Source: Variovorax gossypii
Lineage (GTDB): Bacteria > Pseudomonadota > Gammaproteobacteria > Burkholderiales > Burkholderiaceae_C
NCBI RefSeq assembly: GCF_003965815.1
Contig: NZ_RXOE01000002.1
Location: forward strand, 868,001-932,000
DNA length: 64,000 bases
Reading direction: 5' to 3'
Position 1 is the stretch's first letter, and each line of letters starts with the position of its first letter. The position numbers and the translations under genes were made by a program. Under the pieces are notes generated by a model, which was given only the letters and a program-made list of their open reading frames with translations, was not told where the DNA came from and made no database searches. This document shows positions 1-9,181 of this stretch, in pieces.

Positions 1-793
1 CGCCGAGGATGCGGGCCTGCTCCACGGTGGCGTCGACGAACTTCTGGCGCAGCTCGTCGTTGCTGAAGCGCTTGATGCCCCAGCGCATCGACTGCGCGCT
101 GTTGGGCGACTGGTCGTCCGGCGGGCCGAACATCATGATCGAGGGCCACCACCAGCGGTTGACCGCGTCCTGCACCATCGCCTTCTGCGCGTCGGTGCCG
201 TGGGTCATCATGGTCAGCAGCGATTCGTAGCCCTGGCGCTGGTGGAAGCTCTCCTCGCGGCAGATGCGGATCATGGCGCGCGCATACGGCGCGTACGAGC
301 AGCGGCAGATCGGCACCTGGTTCATGATGGCCGCGCCGTCCACCAGCCAGCCGATGGTGCCCATGTCTGCCCAGGTCAGCGTGGGGTAGTTGAAGATCGA
401 GCTGTACTTGGCCTTGCCGCTGTGCAGCGCCTCGAACATCTGGTCGCGCGAAGTGCCCAGCGTTTCGGCGGCTGCATAAAGGTAGAGGCCGTGGCCGCCT
501 TCGTCCTGCACCTTGGCCAGCAGGATGGCCTTGCGCTTGAGCGTGGGCGCGCGGCTGATCCAGTTGCCCTCGGGCAGCATGCCGACGATTTCCGAGTGCG
601 CGTGCTGGCTGATCTGGCGCACCAGCGTCTTGCGGTAGTGCTCGGGCATCCAGTCTTTCGCCTCGATGAAGTCGCCGGCGTCGATGTGGGCGTCGAAGCG
701 CTCCTCGAGCTGCATCTCCTCGGCGGAGCGGACGACTTTCTGCTTGCCGTCGCCCGCGTCCTTGCCCATGGTGTCCATTGCCTGGGTGTACAT
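1..793 (-). CDS. paaA: Phenylacetyl-CoA epoxidase catalytic subunit PaaA (3' end outside window)
   Basis: Catalytic di-iron subunit of the multicomponent 1,2-phenylacetyl-CoA epoxidase, which turns phenylacetyl-CoA into the ring 1,2-epoxide with O2 and electrons from PaaE. The frame reads from ATG at 793 ([12 protein letters not shown]...) for about 264 codons to the window edge without a stop. The family typically has about 330 residues, so the C-terminus is missing only because the window ends. Ferritin-like iron-ligand regions are visible: E..H in the [10 protein letters not shown] segment, and [11 protein letters not shown] further on. It lies 37 bp downstream of paaK on the same strand, so it is part of the paa operon; paaBCDE are expected beyond the left edge. 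Confidence 0.95.
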   Translation of the reverse strand, partial: MYTQAMDTMGKDAGDGKQKVVRSAEEMQLEERFDAHIDAGDFIEAKDWMPEHYRKTLVRQISQHAHSEIVGMLPEGNWISRAPTLKRKAILLAKVQDEGGHGLYLYAAAETLGTSRDQMFEALHSGKAKYSSIFNYPTLTWADMGTIGWLVDGAAIMNQVPICRCSYAPYARAMIRICREESFHQRQGYESLLTMMTHGTDAQKAMVQDAVNRWWWPSIMMFGPPDDQSPNSAQSMRWGIKRFSNDELRQKFVDATVEQARILG

Positions 794-830
794 GTGCGTG
801 TCCTTTCGGTGGATGTTGGAAGTGGCCTGG

Positions 831-2141
<1,311 letters not shown>

Positions 2142-2155
2142 GGTGTGTTGTCTCC

Positions 2156-2620
2156 TCAGGCGGCTGCGGCGTTCGGAACGGCCGGGCGGCCCTTGGCCGT
2201 GTAGGAGCGGCCGCGGAAGATCGCGATGCGCTCGCCGCGCTGGTTGGTGATTTCGGTGTCGTACACGCCGGTGCGCCCGGCCTTCGACACCTCGTGGCAG
2301 CGCGCGGTGAGCACGTCGCCTTCGCGTGCCGGCGCGATGAAGTCGATGGCGAAGCCCGAGGCCACGGTCAGCTCGTCGTAGGAGTTGCAGGCGAAGGCGA
2401 AGGTCGAGTCGGCCAGCGTGGCCATGAAGCCGCCGTGGCAGATGGCGTGGCCGTTGAGCATGTCGGTGCGCACGCGCATCTCGATGGTGGCCTGGCCGGG
2501 GCCGACCTCCACGATGCGCATGCCCAGGCCCTTGCTGGCGTTGTCGTTGGCGAACATGCCGTCGCGGACGTACTCGGCCGTCTGCTGGGGCGTGCGGGAA
2601 GAAGAAACGGTGTCGGCCAT
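2156..2620 (-). CDS. paaI: Hydroxyphenylacetyl-CoA thioesterase PaaI
   Basis: Hotdog-fold thioesterase of 154 residues. The family hydrolyses (hydroxy)phenylacetyl-CoA and releases trapped CoA when ring epoxidation stalls. The conserved segment LNGHAICHGGFMATLADSTFAFAC carries the HGG motif and the active-site Asp region of the PaaI subfamily. It starts 3 bp after the end of paaG and precedes paaK, the common betaproteobacterial order, which supports the assignment. Confidence 0.94.
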   Translation of the reverse strand: MADTVSSSRTPQQTAEYVRDGMFANDNASKGLGMRIVEVGPGQATIEMRVRTDMLNGHAICHGGFMATLADSTFAFACNSYDELTVASGFAIDFIAPAREGDVLTARCHEVSKAGRTGVYDTEITNQRGERIAIFRGRSYTAKGRPAVPNAAAA

Positions 2621-2623
2621 GGC

Positions 2624-3427
2624 TCAGCGGTCCTTGAAAACGGGGGCGCGCTTGGCGCGGAATGCCTCGACGCCTTCGCGGTAGTCGGCTGCGTTGCCCA
2701 TGTCGCGCTGGATGCGGGCTTCCTCGGCGAGGGCCGCGCCCAGGTCCATGTCCTGTGCGGCGGCCATGGCCTCGCGCGTGGCGACCAGGGCGCGCGTGGG
2801 CATGCCGGCGAGCTTCGATGCGAGGGCGGCTGTGGTTTCGGCGAGCGCTGCGTCGTCCACGCACTGCCAGATCAGGCCGATGCGCTCGGCTTCCTCGGCG
2901 GGCAGCTTGTCGCCGAGCATCGCGATGCCCAGCGCGCGCGCCGAACCCACGAGGCGCGGCAGCAGCCAGGTGCCGCCGGTGTCGGGCACGAGGCCGATCT
3001 TGGTGAAGGCCTGGATGAAGCTCGCCGAGCGGGCGGCCACCACGAGGTCGCAGCACAGCGCGAGATTCGCGCCGGCGCCCGCGGCCACGCCGTTGACGGC
3101 GGCGACCACCGGCACGGGCATCGAGCGCAGGCGCGAGACCAGCGGGGCGTAATAAGTGGAGATGACGTGCCCCAGGTCCTTTGGTGCGGCGCCGGGTATC
3201 GGGTCGGGCGCGACCGACGGGTCGGCCAGGTCCTGCCCGGCGCAGAAGGCGCGGCCGGCACCGGTGAGCACTACGCAGCGCACGCTCGCATCGGCCGCCG
3301 CGGCTTCCAGCTCCGCCATCAGCGCTTCGTGCAATTGCGTCGTGAAGCTGTTAAGGGCGGCCGGCCTGTTGAGGCTCAGCGTGCGGACGGCGCCGGCGTT
3401 GCTGGTGAGTACCAAAGGCTCAGTCAT
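2624..3427 (-). CDS. paaG: 1,2-epoxyphenylacetyl-CoA isomerase PaaG
   Basis: Crotonase-fold isomerase (267 residues) that converts the ring epoxide of phenylacetyl-CoA to the seven-membered oxepin-CoA; it also moves double bonds later in the pathway. Seen: the oxyanion-hole segments [12 protein letters not shown] and [21 protein letters not shown], and the [15 protein letters not shown] segment with the Asp characteristic of PaaG in place of a hydratase Glu. First gene of the minus-strand paa operon. Its start at 3427 faces paaY across a 175-bp control region holding a PaaR-like palindrome. Confidence 0.93.
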   Translation of the reverse strand: MTEPLVLTSNAGAVRTLSLNRPAALNSFTTQLHEALMAELEAAAADASVRCVVLTGAGRAFCAGQDLADPSVAPDPIPGAAPKDLGHVISTYYAPLVSRLRSMPVPVVAAVNGVAAGAGANLALCCDLVVAARSASFIQAFTKIGLVPDTGGTWLLPRLVGSARALGIAMLGDKLPAEEAERIGLIWQCVDDAALAETTAALASKLAGMPTRALVATREAMAAAQDMDLGAALAEEARIQRDMGNAADYREGVEAFRAKRAPVFKDR

Positions 3428-3476
3428 CGAGTGTCTCTTTCATCCTTTGTGGGTACGGGTCGGCGTGCAAACACTA

Positions 3477-3505
3477 TTGACCGACCGTTCGGTTGATTTT
3501 AGGAT
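3477..3505 (+). promoter_or_regulatory. Candidate PaaR operator overlapping a paaY promoter
   Basis: Between divergent paaG and paaY lies the inverted repeat ACCGA (3480-3484) / TCGGT (3489-3493) with a 4-base centre. It overlaps TTGACC (3477-3482), which is separated by 17 bases from TAGGAT (3500-3505), a plausible sigma-70 promoter toward paaY. An operator over the -35 element fits repression by the TetR-type PaaR encoded downstream, relieved by phenylacetyl-CoA. Motif and spacing are seen; the binding protein is inferred. Confidence 0.55.
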
Positions 3506-3563
3506 CGACCCAGACGACGACACAAGCAGGGTTGATTCAGGGCAAACCCTGATACCCGCGAGA

Positions 3564-3587
3564 AGTCAGGCAAAGAGTCAGGCAAAG
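3564..3587 (+). repeat. 12-bp perfect tandem duplication in the paaY leader
   Basis: The 12-mer AGTCAGGCAAAG occurs twice back to back (3564-3575, 3576-3587) immediately before the AAGGAGA ribosome binding site of paaY. It looks like a recent slippage duplication in the 5' leader. No function is evident. Confidence 0.8.
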
Positions 3588-3602
3588 AAGGAGACAGAGC
3601 GA

Positions 3603-4205
3603 ATGCCCAGCTATTCCATCGACGGCGTGATCCCGGTCGTCGACCCGAGCGCCTACGTGCATCCCAGCGCGGTGCTGATCGGCGACGTGATCGTCGGCCC
3701 CAACTGCTACGTGGGCCCCTGCGCCAGCCTGCGCGGCGACTTCGGCCGCATCGTGCTGGAGGAGGGCTCCAACGTGCAGGACCACTGCTGCATTCACGGC
3801 TTTCCCGACCACGACACGGTGGTCGAGGTCAACGGCCACATCGGCCACGGCGCGATCCTGCACAGCTGCATCGTGCGGCGCGACGCGCTGGTGGGCATGA
3901 ACGCGGTGGTGATGGACGAGGCCGAGATCGGCGAGAAGGCCATCGTCGCGGCCTGCGCCTTCGTACCGGCCGGCATGAAGGTGCCGGCGCGCTCGCTGGC
4001 GGCGGGCATTCCGGCGAAGGTGAAGCGCGAGCTGAGCGAGGACGAGATCGCCTGGAAGCTCGAAGGCACGCAGACCTACCAGGCGCTCACGGTGCGCAGC
4101 CTCGCGAGCCTGCGCGAGGTGGAGCCGCTTTCCAGCGTGGAGAAGAACCGCCCGAGCCTGCCGGCCACCGACGTGCGCTCGCTCATCGCCACCAAGCGGG
4201 GCTGA
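3603..4205 (+). CDS. paaY: Phenylacetic acid degradation hexapeptide protein PaaY
   Basis: Left-handed beta-helix (hexapeptide repeat, gamma-carbonic-anhydrase-like) protein of 200 residues. In the family PaaY is a thioesterase that clears a hydroxylated seven-membered-ring CoA by-product of the paa pathway. Repeats are visible from [25 protein letters not shown] onward, with candidate metal His residues in [12 protein letters not shown] and [13 protein letters not shown] 3603 was chosen for its AAGGAGA site 9-15 bases upstream; the longer upstream frame has no such site. It is followed after 71 bp by paaR on the same strand. Confidence 0.92.
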   Translation: MPSYSIDGVIPVVDPSAYVHPSAVLIGDVIVGPNCYVGPCASLRGDFGRIVLEEGSNVQDHCCIHGFPDHDTVVEVNGHIGHGAILHSCIVRRDALVGMNAVVMDEAEIGEKAIVAACAFVPAGMKVPARSLAAGIPAKVKRELSEDEIAWKLEGTQTYQALTVRSLASLREVEPLSSVEKNRPSLPATDVRSLIATKRG

Positions 4206-4276
4206 CGACCGCCTTCGCGCTTCGTGCAAGATCGCCCGTTTCCTTCAACCGAACAACAACCGAGGAACAGCAACCG

Positions 4277-4915
4277 ATGCCGCGTGGAAGATCCGCCACC
4301 TACGAGGACCAGCGTGAATTCATCCTCGCGCAGGCCGCCCAGCTGTTCGCGCGCAGCGGCTATCCCGCCACCTCGATGAACCAGGTGGCCGAGGCCTGCG
4401 GCCTCTCGAAGGCCACGCTGTACCACTACTACAAGGACAAGAGCAGCCTGCTCATCAGCATCGCGGAGACGCACGTCTCCAAGCTCGCCGCGCTGGTGGC
4501 CGAGGAAGAGGCCTCGCCGCACACCGACGAGGAGCGCCTGCGTCGCTTCATCTACCGCATCGTCGAGGAATACGCCGGAGCACAGGACGCGCACCGCGTG
4601 CTGACCGACGACGTGCGCTTTCTCGAAGAGGCCGATCGCGAGCGCGTGCTGGACAAGGAGCGCGAGGTGGTCGCGGGCTTCGCGCGCGCGGTGTCGGCGC
4701 TGCGCCCGGGCGCGCCCAGCGACGACCTGGCCAAGCCGCTGACCATGCTGCTGTTCGGCATGATCAACTGGATGTTCACCTGGATGAAGCCCGACGGCCG
4801 GCTCGACCACGCGGCCATCGCGCCGATCGTGGCCGACCTGTTCCTGGGCGGGATCGGCGCGGTGAGGTCGCCCGAGGCGGCCGCCGCCCCGCGAGGCGCT
4901 AGAGAATCCGGTTGA
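4277..4915 (+). CDS. paaR: TetR-family regulator of phenylacetate degradation (PaaR)
   Basis: 212-residue TetR regulator. The N-terminal helix-turn-helix spans about residues 10-55 (AAQLFARSGYPATSMNQVAEACGLSKATLYHYYKDKSSLL), and a ligand/dimer domain follows. Its position downstream of paaY and opposite the paa operon, with a palindrome in the divergent promoter, supports a role as the phenylacetyl-CoA-responsive repressor. Its last 17 bases overlap tail-to-tail with the VWA gene. The symbol rests on context plus family; the DNA-binding class is certain. Confidence 0.87.
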   Translation: MPRGRSATYEDQREFILAQAAQLFARSGYPATSMNQVAEACGLSKATLYHYYKDKSSLLISIAETHVSKLAALVAEEEASPHTDEERLRRFIYRIVEEYAGAQDAHRVLTDDVRFLEEADRERVLDKEREVVAGFARAVSALRPGAPSDDLAKPLTMLLFGMINWMFTWMKPDGRLDHAAIAPIVADLFLGGIGAVRSPEAAAAPRGARESG

Positions 4916-5936
4916 ACCAGAGCAGCGAGAGGCCCGCCGACAGCAGCGTCAGCACGGCAGCGCACAGCGCGAAGAGCGCGGAGATCTCGGTTTCCTTCTT
5001 CTCCACCGTGAGCTTGGAGCTCAGCGTCTCGTAGACCTTCTTCAGGTCGTTCGCGGTGCCTGCGTAGAAGTATTCGGCGTTGGTCTTGTTGGCGATGGCC
5101 TTGAGCGTCTCCTCGTCGAGCCGCACGCGCATCGACCAGCCTTCGAAGCCGATGGTCTCGCCGTCGACCGTACCCACGCCCACCGTGTAGATGCGCACGC
5201 CGCGGTCGGCGGCTGCCTTGGCCGCGTCGAGCGGATCGACGCCGGTGGTGCGCTGGCCGTCGGTCAGCATGATGACCGCCGCCGAGGTGAACGAGCCGGG
5301 CGCCACGGGCGTGAACTCCTTGAGCTTCTTCTCGTTCTGGTCGATGGCCGCACCGCGCTGGCGGCTGGGCGAGCTGAACTGCTCGACGTCGATGCCCGCA
5401 TCGGGGAACAGCGTGGCCAGCGACACCACGATGGCATTGCCCGTGGCGGTGGCGCGCTGCAGCTGGAAGCTGTCGATGGCGGTCACCAGGTCTTCGTGGT
5501 TGGTGGTGGGCAGCTGAGCCACCTGCGCGCTGCCCGCGAAGGCGACGATGCCCACCTTCACGGTGCGCGGCAGGTCCTTGATGAAGCTCTTGGCCGCCTC
5601 CTGCGCCGCCACGAGCCGGTTGGGCTGCACGTCGGCCGCGCGCATGCTGCCGGACACGTCCATCGCCAGGATGATGGTCTGCTGGTTCGACGGCAGCACC
5701 ACCACCGCCATCGGCCGTGCCGCGGCCACCAGCATCGCGGCCATGGCAAGCAGGAACAGCAGGGGCGGCAGGTGCCGTCGCACGCTCTGCCCGGCGCCCA
5801 TGGCCTCGCGCACGATCGACAGGCTGGCGTAGCGCACCGCCAGCTTCTTCTTGCGGCGCAGCAGCCAGAGATAAAGCAGGATCAGCAGCGGCAACGCCGC
5901 CAGCAGCCAGAGGAATTGGGGCCAGAGAAAAGTCAT
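4899..5936 (-). CDS. VWA-domain membrane protein (BatA-like)
   Basis: 345 residues. Two N-terminal membrane segments (about 8-26 and 58-75) anchor a periplasmic or cytoplasm-facing von Willebrand A domain with a full MIDAS, DVSGSM plus downstream T and D (MLTDGQRTTG). A third membrane helix lies at the C-terminus (ISALFALCAAVLTLLSAG). The family works with MoxR AAA ATPases and DUF58 proteins, both encoded directly upstream, and the start overlaps the DUF58 stop by 4 bases (ATGA), so translation is coupled. No separate BatB, DUF4381 or TPR (BatC) gene follows, so the module is minimal here. Exact substrate unknown. Confidence 0.9.
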   Translation of the reverse strand: MTFLWPQFLWLLAALPLLILLYLWLLRRKKKLAVRYASLSIVREAMGAGQSVRRHLPPLLFLLAMAAMLVAAARPMAVVVLPSNQQTIILAMDVSGSMRAADVQPNRLVAAQEAAKSFIKDLPRTVKVGIVAFAGSAQVAQLPTTNHEDLVTAIDSFQLQRATATGNAIVVSLATLFPDAGIDVEQFSSPSRQRGAAIDQNEKKLKEFTPVAPGSFTSAAVIMLTDGQRTTGVDPLDAAKAAADRGVRIYTVGVGTVDGETIGFEGWSMRVRLDEETLKAIANKTNAEYFYAGTANDLKKVYETLSSKLTVEKKETEISALFALCAAVLTLLSAGLSLLWFNRIL

Positions 5937-6922
5937 GCTGCCACCGCCTTCAGACCAGCCTGGCCGATGCGCGCGCGGCGCTTGCGCAGATCGGCGAAAC
6001 GGACGATGGCTTCCACCAGGTCGTCATCGGTAGAGAGTTCGAGCGCGTCCACGCCGGCCCGGGCCAGCGCCTCGCGCAATGCGGTCTCGCGCTCGGCCGC
6101 CAGACGGGCGAAGCGCTTGCGGAAGCCCGCGTCATGGGTGTCGACCCACAGCTGCTCGCCGGTTTCGGCGTCGCGCAGCGGCACCAGGCCGAGGTCGGGC
6201 AGCTCGAGTTCGAGCGGATCGAAGAGGCGCACGGCGACGACCTCATGGCGCTGCACCAGCTGGCCCAGCGGGCGTTCCCATCCGGGCTCGCTCAGGAAGT
6301 CGGAAACCACGAACACGGTGGAGCGCCGGGGCATCAGCGTGGCGGCCGACTTGAGCAGGTCGGCCAGTCGCGTCATGCCTTTCTGCGTGGGCGCGGACTC
6401 GGTCTTGCCGGCGCGCTTTTCCATCGCGTGCAGCAGATGCAGCACATGGCGCCGTCCGCTGCGCGGCGGGATCACGGCTTCGAGGTCGCTGCCGTAGACC
6501 AGCGCGCCCACCCGGTTGCCGTGCCGCGTGAGCAGCCGAGCCAGCACGCCGACGAAGCCCGCCGAGATCTCTCGCTTCGCCTTCAGCCCCGAGCCGAAGT
6601 CGACCGAGCGGCTCAGGTCGAGCACGAACCAGGCGGCCATCTCGCGGTCTTCGGTGAACACGCGCACGTGCGGCGTCTGCAGTCGTGCGGTGACGTTCCA
6701 GTCGATGTGGCGCACGTCGTCGTTGTGCTGGTACTCGCGCAGGTCGGCCAGGTCGAGCCCGGCACCGCGCATCAGCGTGCGGTAGTCGCCCTGCAGCAGG
6801 CCGTCGAGGCGGCGGATCACGGTCCACTCGAGCCGGCGCAGCGCGCGTTCGGCCCCGCCGGCTTCAGCGGCGAGCCGTTCGTCGTTCGCGGCCGAGGGGG
6901 CCTTACGCCACCAGCTTTTCAT
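5933..6922 (-). CDS. DUF58 family protein of the MoxR/VWA module
   Basis: 329 residues, cytoplasmic. The DUF58 core is clear: G-D-Y-R..R..G.DLADLREYQHNDDVRHIDWNVTAR, then the degenerate VWA-like segment WFVLDLSRSVDFGSG. It is the middle gene of moxR-DUF58-batA. Start ATG 6922 (MKSWWRK). The first 17 coding bases are duplicated at the end of moxR (7038-7054), with a 114-bp repeat-bearing insertion between the copies. The duplication suggests the two genes once overlapped. Confidence 0.9.
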   Translation of the reverse strand: MKSWWRKAPSAANDERLAAEAGGAERALRRLEWTVIRRLDGLLQGDYRTLMRGAGLDLADLREYQHNDDVRHIDWNVTARLQTPHVRVFTEDREMAAWFVLDLSRSVDFGSGLKAKREISAGFVGVLARLLTRHGNRVGALVYGSDLEAVIPPRSGRRHVLHLLHAMEKRAGKTESAPTQKGMTRLADLLKSAATLMPRRSTVFVVSDFLSEPGWERPLGQLVQRHEVVAVRLFDPLELELPDLGLVPLRDAETGEQLWVDTHDAGFRKRFARLAAERETALREALARAGVDALELSTDDDLVEAIVRFADLRKRRARIGQAGLKAVAA

Positions 6923-6923
6923 G
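6907..6923 (-). repeat. 17-bp direct repeat, copy at DUF58 start
   Basis: Plus-strand GCCACCAGCTTTTCATG, identical to 7038-7054. On the minus strand it gives CATGAAAAGCTGGTGGC. In the DUF58 frame it begins MKSWW; read in the moxR frame it still encodes HEKLVA and is followed by TAA. This is evidence that the moxR end and DUF58 start were once the same overlapping bases. Confidence 0.9.
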
Positions 6924-6931
6924 CGATTTCA

Positions 6932-7023
6932 GGGAACACCGCGGAACCGGCTTTGCCGGGCCGCTGGTGTTGCCCCCTGCAAGGGGGTTGGCGAAGCGAC
7001 ACGAAGTGCGCGAAGACTGGGGG
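6932..7023 (+). repeat. Structured intergenic repeat, copy 1 (92 bp)
   Basis: About 92 bp shared in inverted orientation with 18066-18157. Stem 1 pairs CACC-GCGG (6937-6944) and CCGGC (6947-6951) with GCCGG (6955-6959) and CCGC-T-GGTG (6961-6969). Stem 2 is CCCCC (6973-6977) / GGGGG (6983-6987). A 3' block with GCGAAGCGACACGAAGTGCG is identical in both copies. In copy 2 the GCGG/CCGC pair has become GAGG/CCTC and stem 2 has a different loop, so pairing is conserved while sequence is not. It lies between moxR and the DUF58 gene, inside an apparent insertion. Confidence 0.88.
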
Positions 7024-7033
7024 TGTGCTCATT

Positions 7034-8047
7034 TCAGGCCACCAGCTTTTCATGTTCGAGCGGTTTCGGTGGAGCGGGGACTGCGCGCATGATCTTCTCG
7101 ACCAGGCTGTCGGGTGTCAGGCCTTCGGACAAGCCTTCGTAGGAAAGCGTCACGCGATGGCGCAGCACGTCGGGCACCAGTGCCGTCATGTCTTCCGGCA
7201 GCGCGTAGCTGCGGCCGCGCAGCAGCGCCAGGGCGCGCGCGCCCTCGGTCAGGCTGATGCTGGCGCGCGGGCTGGCGCCGAAGGTGATGAATCGGCGCAG
7301 GTCTTTCAGCCCGTGCTTCTCGGGCGTGCGCGTGGCCGACACCAGCTTCACCGCGTACTGGATCAGCGAAGGGTCGACGTACACGCGCCGGGCTTCGGCC
7401 TGCAGCGCGGCGAGCTGCTCGGTGGTGGCGACCGGCGTGGCGTTGACCGCCGGGCCGATCACGCGCTGGACGATGACGAACTCTTCCTCGTCGCTCGGAT
7501 AGTCGACCAGCACCTTCATCATGAAGCGGTCGACCTGCGCCTCGGGCAGCGGATAGGTGCCCTCGGTCTCGATGGGGTTCTGCGTGGCCATCACGAGGAA
7601 GGGGCGGGGCACCTTGTGCGTCTCGCCGGCAATGGTGACCTGGCGCTCCTGCATCACCTCGAGCAGCGCGCTTTGCACCTTGGCCGGCGCGCGGTTGATT
7701 TCGTCGGCCAGCAGCAGGTTGGCGAACACCGGGCCCAGCGAGGTGCTGAACTCGCCCGTCTTCTGGTTGTAGATGCGCGTGCCCACCAGGTCGGCCGGCA
7801 CCAGGTCGGGCGTGAACTGGATGCGCTTGAACTGGCCGCGCACGGTGTCGGCCAGCGTCTTCACGGTGAGCGTCTTCGCCAGGCCCGGCACGCCTTCGAC
7901 CAGCAGGTGCCCGCCCGCGAGCATGGCGACCATCACGCGCTCCAGGAAGCGGTCCTGGCCCACGACCACGCGCTTCACCTCGTAGAGGATCTGCTCCATC
8001 AGTTCGGCGGTGCCGGCGGGCGTGGGGTTGACGGTCTCTGTGCTCAT
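7034..8047 (-). CDS. MoxR-family AAA+ ATPase
   Basis: 337 residues, cytoplasmic AAA_3 ATPase. Walker A-type loop GGHLLVEGVPGLAKT, Walker B LLADEINRAPAKVQSALLEVMQE, sensor-1 region MATQNPIETEGTYPLPEAQVDRFMMK, and the C-terminal lid RASISLTEGARALALLRGR. MoxR proteins act as chaperones that activate or metallate VWA-domain partners; the partners here are the downstream DUF58 and BatA-like genes. The last codons are duplicated at the start of DUF58 around an inserted repeat. First gene of the module on the minus strand. Confidence 0.95.
   Translation of the reverse strand: MSTETVNPTPAGTAELMEQILYEVKRVVVGQDRFLERVMVAMLAGGHLLVEGVPGLAKTLTVKTLADTVRGQFKRIQFTPDLVPADLVGTRIYNQKTGEFSTSLGPVFANLLLADEINRAPAKVQSALLEVMQERQVTIAGETHKVPRPFLVMATQNPIETEGTYPLPEAQVDRFMMKVLVDYPSDEEEFVIVQRVIGPAVNATPVATTEQLAALQAEARRVYVDPSLIQYAVKLVSATRTPEKHGLKDLRRFITFGASPRASISLTEGARALALLRGRSYALPEDMTALVPDVLRHRVTLSYEGLSEGLTPDSLVEKIMRAVPAPPKPLEHEKLVA
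7038..7054 (-). repeat. 17-bp direct repeat, copy at moxR end
   Basis: Second copy of the 17-mer at 6907-6923. Here it encodes the last residues of the MoxR protein (HEKLVA) ahead of its TGA stop at 7034-7036. Together the two copies bracket the 114-bp insertion 6924-7037. Confidence 0.9.
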
Positions 8048-8073
8048 GCGAAGGACTTTCGAAGGAGGATCGA

Positions 8074-9084
8074 TCAGAACGGTGGCGAGCCCGCGGCGGA
8101 CGCGGCGTTCTCGATGGGCACCGCGAAGCCGATGCCGATGAAGGTGCGCTGCTGCGTCGGGTTGAGGATGGCGGTGACGATGCCGAGCACCTCGCCGTCC
8201 ATGTTGATCAGCGGTCCGCCCGAATTGCCGGGATTGGCGGCCGCGTCGAACTGGATCAGGTTGCCCAGCTCCTGCTTGCCCTCGGGCGAGCGGAACGAGC
8301 GCTTCAGGCCCGACACCACGCCGGCCGACACCGAAGGCCCGATGCCGAACGGAAAGCCCACGGCCGCCACCTGGTCGCCGGGGCGCAGGTCGGCGGTGGA
8401 GCGCATGGTGGCCGGGATCAGGTCGTCGGGAATCTTCTGCGCCTGCAGCACCGCGAGGTCGTTCTCGGGCTGCACGCCGGTGATGGTGGCGGCGGCTTCC
8501 AGGCCGTCGTAGAAGGTGACCTTGATCTTGTCGGCACCTGCGACCACGTGCAGGTTGGTGAGGATCACGCCCTTGTCGACGATCACCACCCCCGTGCCCA
8601 CGCCGCGCTCGACTTCACCCGGCGCCACGCCGTCATTGGGTGCTTCCGGTGGCTTGCCCTTGGCCATGTTGCGGCCGCGCTTCTGGGTCTTGGCTTCGGG
8701 CGTGTTCTTCTCCTCGCCGTAGCTCACCACCCGCACGACCGAGGGGCGGATGATGTCGGCCGCCTTGGCCGCCGGAGAGGGCAGGGTGTTGGTCTGCAGC
8801 GAGCGCAGCACGGCCGCGTCGATGTCTTTCTGCGTGAGGGCCTTGGCGCCCGGGCGGGGCATCCAGAACGCGGTGCCCGCGACCAGCGCGGCCGAGAGCA
8901 CGATGAGCACCGCGAAGCTGCGGCGGCCGGGCTGCCAGCCGGTCTTGCCTGCGGGAGCGGCTCCGGGTGGCTGGTCCGCGCCGGCGGCTTCGGGCGATGC
9001 CGGCGCATCCGCCCGTTCGGCCGCCTCGTCTGCGGCCGGCGGCAGCGTGCGGGGCGAGCGGCTGTAGAAGGCGGGCCTGCGCAT
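8074..9084 (-). CDS. Membrane-anchored trypsin-like (S1C) serine protease
   Basis: 336 residues. A Pro/Ala-rich N-terminal tail (1-50) precedes a single membrane helix (about 56-73) and then an HtrA-like protease domain. The catalytic triad is visible: His in LTNLHVVAG, Asp in PENDLAVLQ, Ser in NPGNSGGPLI. No PDZ domain follows; the protein ends soon after GIGFAVPIE, so it is a short DegP/HtrA relative. It lies 26 bp upstream of moxR, same strand, possibly co-transcribed. The target is not predictable. Confidence 0.88.
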   Translation of the reverse strand: MRRPAFYSRSPRTLPPAADEAAERADAPASPEAAGADQPPGAAPAGKTGWQPGRRSFAVLIVLSAALVAGTAFWMPRPGAKALTQKDIDAAVLRSLQTNTLPSPAAKAADIIRPSVVRVVSYGEEKNTPEAKTQKRGRNMAKGKPPEAPNDGVAPGEVERGVGTGVVIVDKGVILTNLHVVAGADKIKVTFYDGLEAAATITGVQPENDLAVLQAQKIPDDLIPATMRSTADLRPGDQVAAVGFPFGIGPSVSAGVVSGLKRSFRSPEGKQELGNLIQFDAAANPGNSGGPLINMDGEVLGIVTAILNPTQQRTFIGIGFAVPIENAASAAGSPPF

Positions 9085-9181
9085 CGGAGTACCTCCGGCT
9101 AAAAAATCGCAAATCGCGTGTACAGGAGTTCACAGTAGCACGCTTTCCGCGCCTGCGCATCCCATCGGGCATCATCGAGCG

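Noticed and set aside
3564..3587. Tandem 12-mers considered as start of a repeat array or CRISPR
   Set aside because: Only two contiguous copies without spacers. No CRISPR array or cas gene was seen anywhere in the window.
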